Shown here piece after piece: positions 1 through 5,818 of a stretch of DNA of 8,663 nucleotides (the first letter of the stretch is position 1; every line of letters begins with the position of its first letter). Source of the DNA: Chloroflexota bacterium (GTDB lineage Bacteria; Chloroflexota; Limnocylindria; P2-11E); contig VBGU01000200.1 in NCBI GenBank assembly GCA_005881085.1, positions 1 to 8,663 of the forward strand, in the 5' to 3' direction. The notes beneath the pieces were generated by a model. The model worked only from the letters and a program-made list of their open reading frames with translations. It did no database searches and was not told the origin of the DNA. The translations under genes were made by a program, and so were the position numbers.

Positions 1-10
1 ACGGGTTTCC

Positions 11-1444
11 GTGACCGGTCACGTCAGCGCCTTTGCGATCGCCGATCGGGGTTCGGCGCCGATAGAAGACCGGCGTCTCGAAAGGGTCATCGGTGTTCTG
101 CGCTTCGTTGCGGCGGCGGCGATCCTTCTCTTCGGACAAGCTTTACCGAACCTCGGCGCTCTGTTCGTCGTCGTGCTCGGAGTCTTCTGTGGTGGCTACG
201 GGCTGCTGGTCAGCCTGAGATGGCGGAGGGTGCGCACCGCGTACGACCGTGAGCAGGCCGCGCGCTTCACTCTCGCAGCGGACATCAGCCTGGTCGGGTT
301 TGCCCTGTTCGTCTTCGCCCCCGACCCGAGTTGGACGATCTACGCGTCTGGATTTTTGGTGATCGCGACCGGCGGTTTTCGGTTCCCGAACGGCGCCCTT
401 CTCGCGGCGGCTTCCCTATCGCTCACCTATGTCGTGGTCATGGTGTTCCGCGCCTCAGCTCTCGCGATTCCGCTGAGCGCCGCGCAGGTGGCGCTCCACC
501 TGGGCGGTTACCTGACCGCCGGAGCCGTGCTGAACGCGGTGCTGCCCGGACTCGACGCGCTCCGTGAGCGAGACCACGACACGTACGAGCCGATCCTTCA
601 GGCGCACGACGACGCGGGAAACGCCGTTCTCATGACTGATGCTGACCGGCCGATCTTCTGGAACAAGGCGTTCGAAGCCCTCACGGGTTACACCGGTGCG
701 GATCTCAGAAAGGCTCCGTCGATCGCAGACCTCGTCCTGCTCGGCGAGGATTCCCCGGCGGAGACCAGTGAGGATCACCGACCGTTCCGCGCGCAAGTCC
801 GCACCCGCGACGGCAAACTGGTCGAGGTCGACGTGGTTCGGCGCGTCGCGTCCGCGGACGGGAACGATCGCCGAGTCTGGCTCCTGCGGGACGTGACCAC
901 ACAGGAACGTGCCGAGGCCGACCTCCGCGACCAAGCGCTGCACGATGCGCTCACGGGTCTTCCGAATCGAACACTGCTTGGCGATCGCCTCGAGTCAGCG
1001 ATCGCAGTGGCGCAGCGGCAGGATGCCGCGCTAAGTCTCCTGCTCTTGGACCTCGATGGCTTCAAGGGTGTGAATGACACCTGGGGCCATCACGCGGGGG
1101 ACCTGGTGCTCGTCGAGATCGCGAGCCGCTTGAGCGGCACTCTCCGCGAAAGCGATACCGCGGCCCGCCTTGGCGGCGACGAATTCGTCCTGCTTCTCCC
1201 CGCGACGCCGCTGGTCGGCGCCATCGAAGCGGCACGGGCACTCGTCGACTTCATCGTCGCGCCCATCATCGTCGACGGGAAGTCGCTCACGGTGGGCGCG
1301 AGCATCGGGATCGCCGTATTCCCGAATCACGGTCGCGACGCTGAGGTCCTTCTCGCCGCTGCGGACTCCGCGATGTACGAGGCTAAGCATTCCGGCGGCG
1401 GCTACCGCACGTTCCGGGCGCATATCGGGTCGACGCAACCATGA
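11..1444 (+). CDS. Membrane-bound PAS-GGDEF diguanylate cyclase
   Basis: Predicted to make cyclic di-GMP from two GTP at the membrane. About six hydrophobic segments lie in residues 25-180, followed by a PAS-like sensor region (about 190-300, with FWNKAFEALTGYTGADL) and a complete GGDEF domain (about 305-470). Visible cyclase signatures are ALTGLPNR (313-320), DLDGFKGVND (347-356), the active-site GGDEF (388-392), SIGIAVFP (431-438) and AMYEAKHSGGG. RESD (379-382) sits five residues before GGDEF, exactly where the RxxD inhibitory c-di-GMP site lies, so product inhibition is likely. No EAL domain is present, so it should synthesise rather than degrade. The GTG at 11 is the first start seen, but the frame is open to the window edge, so the true start could lie upstream. 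Its stop overlaps the start of the LuxR-type gene (ATGA), which implies co-translation. The family call is strong; the ligand of the PAS and membrane regions is unknown. Confidence 0.93.
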   Translation: MTGHVSAFAIADRGSAPIEDRRLERVIGVLRFVAAAAILLFGQALPNLGALFVVVLGVFCGGYGLLVSLRWRRVRTAYDREQAARFTLAADISLVGFALFVFAPDPSWTIYASGFLVIATGGFRFPNGALLAAASLSLTYVVVMVFRASALAIPLSAAQVALHLGGYLTAGAVLNAVLPGLDALRERDHDTYEPILQAHDDAGNAVLMTDADRPIFWNKAFEALTGYTGADLRKAPSIADLVLLGEDSPAETSEDHRPFRAQVRTRDGKLVEVDVVRRVASADGNDRRVWLLRDVTTQERAEADLRDQALHDALTGLPNRTLLGDRLESAIAVAQRQDAALSLLLLDLDGFKGVNDTWGHHAGDLVLVEIASRLSGTLRESDTAARLGGDEFVLLLPATPLVGAIEAARALVDFIVAPIIVDGKSLTVGASIGIAVFPNHGRDAEVLLAAADSAMYEAKHSGGGYRTFRAHIGSTQP

Positions 1445-2157
1445 GGGCGCCGAGCGGGGCCCCTGCGATCGAGCGCCGCCGGATGACTCTGCTGAGTCGA
1501 GTTCCTCTGCGTGGAAACCAGCGGGCCGAGACGGACGGTCGAGGTCGGACCGACGACCCGCGACTTACGCCGCGACAGCGCCAGGTTCTCGACGGTCTGA
1601 TCCGCGGGCTCACGAACAAGGAGATCGCGGGCGAGCTTGGGATCGGTCCAGACGCGGTCAAGCGGATCGTCTCGCGACTCCTGATCAAGCTCAATGCCCC
1701 GAGCCGGACGGCTCTCGTGCAGCCGGCGCTGCAGACCGACGCGGCACGACGCCGCCGCGCGCGAGCACCAAGTGCCCTTAGCCTGCTCGACGCCGTTCCC
1801 ATCCCCGCGCTGATCACACGCGGCGCCGCCCACCGCGTCGAGTACGCGAACCCCGCGGCGAGGACCGTGCTCACGGACGCGGGGACCGGAATCGAACTGG
1901 CGCAGTTGTTTCGGGCGGGGCCACGACGGGCGATCCTGCGGATCGCGGACGAGAGCTTTACCACGGCCGCGCCGCGGGTGGCCAGAAGGGTTGTGCTTCA
2001 CGATCTGGTTCGGGCCGACACCAGCTGGCGCCGTGTCGACGTGTTCTCAAACCCGATGCACGACGGAGCGGGCAAGCTCGCCGGATTAGTCCTCTTTCTC
2101 GTCGATGTCTCAAACGACCTTGTGTCGATGCAAACCAGGGCGACTAGTGACGCGTGA
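1441..2157 (+). CDS. LuxR-type HTH regulator with C-terminal PAS-like domain
   Basis: Probable DNA-binding transcription regulator. Residues 40-95 match the LuxR/GerE helix-turn-helix: LTPRQRQVLDGLIRGLTNKE, then IAGELGIGPDAVKRIVSRLL, then KLNAPSRT, with the usual spacing of conserved Glu/Lys/Val residues. An Arg-rich linker (101-108, ARRRRARA) leads to a PAS-like region at 112-226 (PIPALITRG, VEYANPAARTVL, and a C-terminal VLFLVDVS strand). The domain order is the reverse of the common sensor-then-HTH layout. There is no receiver domain, so phosphorylation is not the expected input; a small ligand or cofactor in the PAS is more likely. The ATG overlaps the cyclase stop by four bases and has no clear Shine-Dalgarno sequence, which fits reinitiation after the cyclase. 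The 3' end overlaps the convergent receiver gene by 14 bp. The HTH is confident, the PAS moderately so. Confidence 0.85.
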   Translation: MRAPSGAPAIERRRMTLLSRVPLRGNQRAETDGRGRTDDPRLTPRQRQVLDGLIRGLTNKEIAGELGIGPDAVKRIVSRLLIKLNAPSRTALVQPALQTDAARRRRARAPSALSLLDAVPIPALITRGAAHRVEYANPAARTVLTDAGTGIELAQLFRAGPRRAILRIADESFTTAAPRVARRVVLHDLVRADTSWRRVDVFSNPMHDGAGKLAGLVLFLVDVSNDLVSMQTRATSDA

Positions 2158-2527
2158 ATGAAGGAGCGGGAGCAGCCTGCCTCAGCGCCCCAAGGAGCAC
2201 CCGGTACGGCGTGTCCTTGACTACACAACCCACCGCTCCCATTCCACGGGCAACCTCACAGACTTTTGGATTGAACGTGTACATGACCACACGGATCTGT
2301 GGGAGCCGATTCCCGACGATCGCGGCGATTGCCAGACCGTCCGCTCCGGGAAGGATCTCGTCGACCACGAGAATCTCAGGAAGAAGCTGCCGGCAGAGCT
2401 CGATGCATTGCCGACCGTTCTTCGCGACAGCCACGCACTGCATATCCGGTTCCGCGTTGATCAGGTAGCGGAGGTTCTCGCGAACCGAAGGGTGGTTCTC
2501 GGCGACGAGCACTCGGATCTTTGTCAT
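2144..2527 (-). CDS. Stand-alone receiver domain (CheY-like), no output domain
   Basis: A 127-residue protein consisting only of a response-regulator receiver domain. The phospho-acceptor is D56 in VVDEILPGADGL, the switch Thr is T84 (VVMYT) and the conserved Lys is K104 (CVVKDTP). The acidic pair of the phosphorylation pocket reads E10-N11 (VAENHP) where most relatives have Asp-Asp, so Mg2+ binding may be altered. The sequence resembles NarL-type receivers, but the DNA-binding half is missing: it ends shortly after alpha-5. The ATG at 2527 was chosen because the receiver fold starts at once and GAGAG lies 8 nt upstream; a GTG at 2596 would add 23 unrelated residues and cover an inverted repeat. 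It shares HPSxRENLRYL and the following N-x-E with the first receiver of the tandem protein at 5819-6586. It probably signals by protein contact; no partner kinase is visible. Confidence 0.88.
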   Translation of the reverse strand: MTKIRVLVAENHPSVRENLRYLINAEPDMQCVAVAKNGRQCIELCRQLLPEILVVDEILPGADGLAIAAIVGNRLPQIRVVMYTFNPKVCEVARGMGAVGCVVKDTPYRVLLGALRQAAPAPSFTRH

Positions 2528-2559
2528 GCCGAACACTCTCGCTCCGGCCAAGCGCTCGG

Positions 2560-2621
2560 CAAGGTCCCATTCGGGCACATGTGAACTCCACGCCACGGCG
2601 AGGTACCCAAATGGGACCTTG
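2560..2621. promoter_or_regulatory. Inverted repeat in divergent promoter region (candidate operator pair)
   Basis: The left arm 2560-2578 (CAAGGTCCCATTCGGGCAC) and right arm 2603-2621 (GTACCCAAATGGGACCTTG) are reverse complements at 17 of 19 positions, including a perfect 10-bp core. Arm centres are 43 bp apart, about four helical turns. Each arm is itself partly dyadic (GGT-n-CC...GG-n-AC). The axis (about 2590) is nearly equidistant from the two divergent start codons at 2527 and 2657, with 32 and 35 bp between arm and start. This layout fits two sites for a dimeric regulator controlling both receiver genes. An mRNA hairpin is the alternative. No clear -35/-10 pair was found. Confidence 0.6.
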
Positions 2622-2656
2622 TGCCGCGTCCGGCCTGGACGAATAGTCGGTGCCCG

Positions 2657-3016
2657 ATGCAGACAAGCCCAATCTCCCCCACCCCACCCGAGCTGCGGAG
2701 CGGGCGCGCTCTCCCTGCGCCCCGCTCCGACAGCGAAACAAGACCCATTCGTTTACTGATCGGGGATAGCGATCGCGACTTTCGTCGCGCGCTGCGGGTG
2801 AGCTTCTCCGCCGATCCGCGCATCCACGTTGTGGGCGAAGCGGATGACGGCGATCTCGCGCTCAAGCTCCTCCGGTTGCTTCGTCCCGACGTCGCATTAC
2901 TCGATGAGGACATGCCGTCCTTCGGTGGTGCCGCGATCGCGCGCGTGATCAGATCGGAGCTGCCGGGGACCCGCGTCGTGGTGATGACTCGATCACAGTC
3001 AGGAGGGCGCGGATGA
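2657..3016 (+). CDS. Truncated receiver domain protein (ends after beta-4)
   Basis: A 119-residue protein with a disordered Pro/Ser-rich lead (about 1-28) and an incomplete response-regulator receiver. Visible parts are beta-1 (IRLLIGDSD, where D37 is kept and the second acidic position is Ser), phospho-acceptor D83 in VALLDEDMP, and T111 at the end of beta-4 (VVVMT). The protein then stops after SQSGGRG, so alpha-4, beta-5 with its invariant Lys, and alpha-5 are absent. No continuation of the fold was found in the overlapping downstream frame, so a simple frameshift is unlikely. ATG 2657 was preferred to GTG 2621 because the latter lies inside the inverted repeat, but either is possible and neither has a strong ribosome site. 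Its TGA overlaps the ATG of the DHp-like gene. It may be a degenerate gene, or a minimal binding module stabilised by its neighbour. Confidence 0.75.
   Translation: MQTSPISPTPPELRSGRALPAPRSDSETRPIRLLIGDSDRDFRRALRVSFSADPRIHVVGEADDGDLALKLLRLLRPDVALLDEDMPSFGGAAIARVIRSELPGTRVVVMTRSQSGGRG
3001..3007 (+). promoter_or_regulatory. Strong Shine-Dalgarno for the DHp-like gene
   Basis: AGGAGGG lies 5 nt before the ATG at 3013, inside the last codons of the truncated receiver. It is among the best ribosome sites in the window. It supports 3013 as a real start and the small downstream ORF as a translated gene. Confidence 0.75.
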
Positions 3017-3261
3017 ATGGTCCAACAGAGGGTCCCGAGATCGACTTCTGTGACTCGGTCGTCTTTGAGCTGCGCCAGCCGCTCACCTCGATCACCGGGC
3101 ACGTGCAGCTCGCAAAGCGTCTACTCGCGACAGACCCGTCCCGCGCGAGCGAAGCGCTCGACCAGGTTGTCACGCAGATCGCGCGCATCAACCTGATGCT
3201 CGTCGAGCTACGCGATCGCGCTCGCGACGCAGCCCATGTGGAGGCTCTGTTCAAGACATGA
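3013..3261 (+). CDS. Orphan HisKA/DHp-like helix hairpin lacking the phospho-His
   Basis: An 82-residue protein resembling the dimerisation and histidine-phosphotransfer (DHp, HisKA) domain of sensor kinases. VVFELRQPLTSITGHVQLAK aligns with the H-box consensus SHELRTPLTAIxGYxxLL, but the phospho-accepting His is Phe18 (codon TTT, two changes from CAT). A second long helix follows (EALDQVVTQIARINLMLVEL), as in the DHp hairpin. There is no sensor and no HATPase domain; the gene ends by design about ten residues after helix 2. It cannot act as a classical kinase. Known DHp surfaces bind receiver domains, so it may dock the co-translated truncated receiver or other receivers nearby; that is inference. 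The start is fixed by AGGAGGG and an ATGA overlap with the gene before; its own stop overlaps the next gene in the same way. The HisKA resemblance is clear at the H-box and less certain beyond it. Confidence 0.7.
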   Translation: MNGPTEGPEIDFCDSVVFELRQPLTSITGHVQLAKRLLATDPSRASEALDQVVTQIARINLMLVELRDRARDAAHVEALFKT

Positions 3262-4205
3262 GAAAGCTCCTCAAGCTCATCGCTGTCATCGCCCTTCTCA
3301 ACGTCTGGGGAAACATGGCAGTCGCCGACGGGCCAGCCGTTTCCGCGCAGCCTGACCTCCGGCCCGGTCCGGAAAGCTCGACCGCGGGCGGATCCGCTTC
3401 GGCAACAGGCGGCAGTGCCGGACCGGCGACCGTAGCATCGAGCGCGCCGATCACCGGATCGAGCTCGAACACCAGCCGATCGAGCGGACCGTCGAGCAGT
3501 TCGACATCCGCAAGCGGCCCGGGCACCACGGCCACCGCACCGATGACCGCCTCGGCATCGCAACCCGACCCATCCGCACCTGATGGATCCGTACCGGCCC
3601 CGACGACGTCCGGACCATCGGCGAACGCCGATGCGAGTCAGACAAGCGTTTCAGCTTCTGATTCGCGGGTCCGAGCGAATGCGGTTGCCACCGGGACAGC
3701 GTCCTTCGCGGGATCGCTGGCCGGAGTCGGTTCCGCCGAAGACCCGACGTACGCGTCGACGTGCTCGACGGCCGAGGCCTCGCCTGGGGTGCCGACGGAC
3801 GCGAGTCTGGGGACGAGCTGCGGTACGAACCCGTCCTTCGTGTCCGAAGCCTTCGCCTCGAGCAGCTCGAGTGGCAACGGCGCCGCCGGCACGCCGTCCG
3901 GGTCCACGTGCCTCCGCGCCGACGCAACGGCAGGCACTTCTCCGATGGCAGGCCTCAACGATGACTGCACCGTGCCGAGCAGCGCGGGTCCGTCCAGCGG
4001 CTCGAACAACGGAAGTGTGAACGGTGCGGCGAGCGGCGCAGGTTCAACCTACTCGCGGGCGGGAACCTCGGCCGAGCCCGCGAACGTCCTCGGAATCGCC
4101 TCTCTCCCGTCCACAGCGACCGCGCCCGTTTCGCTGGCGTTGCTCGGCGCGGCGCTGAGCGGCGCGGGTCTCGCCCTGCTTCGACGGAGTCGTCGCAAGA
4201 ATTAG
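3258..4205 (+). CDS. Secreted low-complexity surface protein with LPSTA sorting signal
   Basis: A 315-residue protein predicted to be exported and anchored to the cell surface. It has an N-terminal signal peptide (MRKLLKLIAVIALLNVWGNM, cleavage likely after AVA near 23), a long Ser/Thr/Gly/Ala/Pro-rich region (about 25-280), then LPSTA (283-287), a hydrophobic stretch (289-307) and the basic tail RRSRRKN. This is the three-part layout of a sortase substrate, with Ala rather than Gly at position five, a variant known for some sortase classes. It has only four Cys, at 169, 188, 218 and 237, forming two STC-x18-C units 49 residues apart, which suggests two disulfide loops. No enzyme domain is visible. 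The ATG overlaps the DHp-like stop (ATGA); GGAGG lies 13 nt upstream. Its TAG overlaps the stop of the convergent gene. It may be a spacer, stalk or adhesive wall protein. No sortase gene is in the window. Confidence 0.75.
   Translation: MRKLLKLIAVIALLNVWGNMAVADGPAVSAQPDLRPGPESSTAGGSASATGGSAGPATVASSAPITGSSSNTSRSSGPSSSSTSASGPGTTATAPMTASASQPDPSAPDGSVPAPTTSGPSANADASQTSVSASDSRVRANAVATGTASFAGSLAGVGSAEDPTYASTCSTAEASPGVPTDASLGTSCGTNPSFVSEAFASSSSSGNGAAGTPSGSTCLRADATAGTSPMAGLNDDCTVPSSAGPSSGSNNGSVNGAASGAGSTYSRAGTSAEPANVLGIASLPSTATAPVSLALLGAALSGAGLALLRRSRRKN
3437..3499 (+). repeat. Short degenerate 21-bp tandem repeat inside the surface-protein gene
   Basis: ATCGAGC occurs at 3437, 3458 and 3479, exactly 21 bp apart. 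The third unit is followed by a looser copy. In protein this gives seven-residue blocks beginning Ser-Ser (SSAPITG, SSSNTSR, SSGPSSS). It probably marks local slippage or duplication growth of the low-complexity region. Confidence 0.35.
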
Positions 4206-5500
4206 GGGACGGTCCACCTGACCGGCCCGGGGAGCTCACTCGCAAGGCGGCGGTATTCCGTCAGTCGAGCGTCGGTCCGCTCGAGCTCGTCGGCGATCTG
4301 CTCGTAGAAGCGGCCGTAGAAGATCCGAAGGTCGCGCTCGTCGTTGTGCCGGGAGCCGAGCTCGTCGTCGACGCTCCGCTGGCGTGCAAGCGTCTTCGCA
4401 TAGCGCTCGCGGTAGTGCGCGAGATTCGCGCCAAGATCGGTGACGGTCGACGGCGCATGCCGCGTCAGCATTTTGAACTTGTCCGCCTTGTCCCAGAGCA
4501 TCGGCACTGAGAAGAGGAACGGATCGCGTCCCGGCGCGAACAGTCGGTTTCGACTCGCCTCATGGATCGGATACGTGGCGATGAGCGCACCCGGCCCCGT
4601 GCTCATCCAGCCGTCATTCATCGTTCGCCGGACGTCGTGGTTGCTGAAGGCCGCAAGCACGTCGTCGATGGGACGCTCGTTGCCGGCCTCGTAGAGCCGA
4701 ACGAAATTATTCGCGGGGAATGAGAAGTCCGACATCCGGCTCAGCGCGAGCGCTTTCGCGACGCTCAGCACGTCTCTCGCTACGTTGATCGCGCCTGGCC
4801 CGCGAGCCACCTTCGGGTCCCACACGCCCGCTGCCGCCAACGCGTTGTGCACGACGTGGCTGCAGTTGTTCGTGTACATGTTCCAGATATAGCCGCTCCT
4901 CTGAGCGGCGTCGTTCGCGCTGTTGAGGTAAGCGATCACGTTGCCGATGGCGTCACGACCCATCGGCAACCGCGCGCAGTAAGCGGTGCGCGCGAAGTTC
5001 AGCGCCACGTCCGTCCCGATGGAATGCCGGACGATGAATTCCTCAGGCCGCATCGGATCGGGCCGTTGCCGCATCAGCGCGTCCTTGATGCCGATTCCGG
5101 CGAACCAACCTGCCGCCGTCGCCTTTTGGATCGCGGCCTCGTAGAACTCCTTGTCCAGGGTCTGCTCTGGCGCGAGGCCACCGCGAAAGAACTCGTCGCG
5201 CCCCCGGATCGCGACCCAGGTCACGTTGTCGAAGATCTTGTTGACGCTGATCCCGACGCCGGAGTCCGGGTCCGAAAGGCTTGTGCCCGCAGCAGCAAGC
5301 CGCAGAAGTGGATAGCTCGCGCCTGGGTCGATCTCCGCACCGTTGATGAAGAGGGTCGCGTGCCCGCCCCAGCCGCCGGGCTTGGCGCCGACCTGATGGA
5401 ATTGGGTGACGGCACAGACCTCGACCGAATAGGGAAAGAGCGAGTTATAGGTGCGCTGCGCGGACGTCCGCCTCCTCCTGTGCGCGAAGTTGGACGACAC
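4202..5500 (-). CDS. Unknown protein with permuted papain/LRAT-like His-Cys signature
   Basis: About 432 residues; I do not recognise the family. Near the N-terminus is GGWGGHATLFINGAEIDPG (His47) and later YTNNCSHVVHNALAAAG (Cys213, His215, His218). A His in a strand before an NCxH Cys on a helix is the order seen in circularly permuted papain-fold proteins (LRAT, YiiX and DUF4105 types), so a thiol hydrolase or acyltransferase is possible. The C-terminal part (about 356-421) is charged and helical, probably a coiled coil. No signal peptide or membrane span is visible. The frame is open to a GTG at 5647, but the added 49 codons have poor GC third positions, two scattered Cys, and run through palindromes. 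I prefer GTG 5500 (AAGG 4 nt upstream); GTG 5512 is another option. It is convergent with the surface-protein gene and the two stops overlap (TTAG). The gene is real; the function is a guess. Confidence 0.7.
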   Translation of the reverse strand: MSSNFAHRRRRTSAQRTYNSLFPYSVEVCAVTQFHQVGAKPGGWGGHATLFINGAEIDPGASYPLLRLAAAGTSLSDPDSGVGISVNKIFDNVTWVAIRGRDEFFRGGLAPEQTLDKEFYEAAIQKATAAGWFAGIGIKDALMRQRPDPMRPEEFIVRHSIGTDVALNFARTAYCARLPMGRDAIGNVIAYLNSANDAAQRSGYIWNMYTNNCSHVVHNALAAAGVWDPKVARGPGAINVARDVLSVAKALALSRMSDFSFPANNFVRLYEAGNERPIDDVLAAFSNHDVRRTMNDGWMSTGPGALIATYPIHEASRNRLFAPGRDPFLFSVPMLWDKADKFKMLTRHAPSTVTDLGANLAHYRERYAKTLARQRSVDDELGSRHNDERDLRIFYGRFYEQIADELERTDARLTEYRRLASELPGPVRWTVP

Positions 5501-5622
5501 TACGCCTTGCACCGGCCGACCGAGCGAGCCACCACCGAAAGATGACGCGTTTCGCGAACAAGATTTGGACGCATTCGCGTCAGCGACATCGATCTCGAGC
5601 CTTGAAGCGGTCCTTACGCAAA

Positions 5623-5660
5623 TGTGCGAATGCACAAGAGCGTTCACCCTTGAACGGTTC
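5623..5660. promoter_or_regulatory. Cluster of dyads, candidate operator
   Basis: Three short palindromes follow one another: TGTGC-GAAT-GCACA (5623-5636), CGTTCA-CCCT-TGAACG (5641-5656) and GAAC-G-GTTC (5652-5660). The last two share an arm, giving alternating GTTC/GAAC/GTTC half-sites. The location between divergent genes suits a regulator site. No known box (LexA types considered) matches well. Confidence 0.4.
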
Positions 5661-5801
5661 CCGCGTCCGCGGCACGACGACGGCGACGCAGGCGTCTTCG
5701 TTCGACTTACCGCCCGGTGTCCATCGCGTTTCAGTCGGCATCGCGTTTACCTCTGGTTACCCCGATCGGCGCCGCGGGTTCCTATTTTCGATCACGTCGT
5801 T

Positions 5802-5809
5802 GGGAGGTG
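5802..5809 (+). promoter_or_regulatory. Shine-Dalgarno fixing the tandem receiver start
   Basis: GGGAGGTG lies 6 nt before GTG 5816 and 9 nt before ATG 5819. It shows that translation starts here and not at the upstream ATG 5717, whose extra 34 residues do not belong to the receiver fold. Confidence 0.75.
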
Positions 5810-5818
5810 GACTCCGTG

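Larger units (their letters stand above)
5501..5818. other. Divergent intergenic spacer
   Basis: About 320 bp separate the permuted-papain-like gene (minus) from the tandem receiver gene (plus), by far the largest gap in the window. It holds the dyad cluster at 5623-5660 and the ribosome site at 5802-5809, and should contain both promoters. Open frames cross it on both strands, but their composition is not gene-like. I could not place -35/-10 boxes with confidence. Confidence 0.5.

Noticed and set aside
1383..2001. Two long minus-strand frames opposite the LuxR-type gene
   Set aside because: No motifs, Arg/Ser-rich composition, and antisense to a clear LuxR HTH.
2611..2646. An 11-codon upstream ORF starting at ATG 2611 ahead of the truncated receiver
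   Set aside because: It begins inside the inverted repeat and has no coding support; the ATG is part of the palindrome core.
2949..3563. Minus-strand open frame over the DHp-like and surface-protein genes
   Set aside because: Low-complexity Arg/Ser/Gly protein; the plus strand has a strong ribosome site, overlapping start/stop signals and a signal peptide.
5471..5479. AGGAGGAGG on the minus strand as a ribosome site for the permuted-papain-like gene
   Set aside because: No ATG, GTG or TTG follows in frame within reach; the run comes from consecutive Arg codons in the reading frame.
4847..5545. Long open frame on the plus strand opposite the permuted-papain-like gene
   Set aside because: It is Arg/Val/Asp-rich without motifs and lies antisense to a gene with clear conserved-looking motifs; high GC makes such frames common.
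5641..5660. LexA (SOS) box in the divergent spacer
   Set aside because: GAAC and GTTC half-sites are present, but the spacing and order do not match the Gram-positive CGAAC-N4-GTTCG box, and no SOS gene is adjacent.
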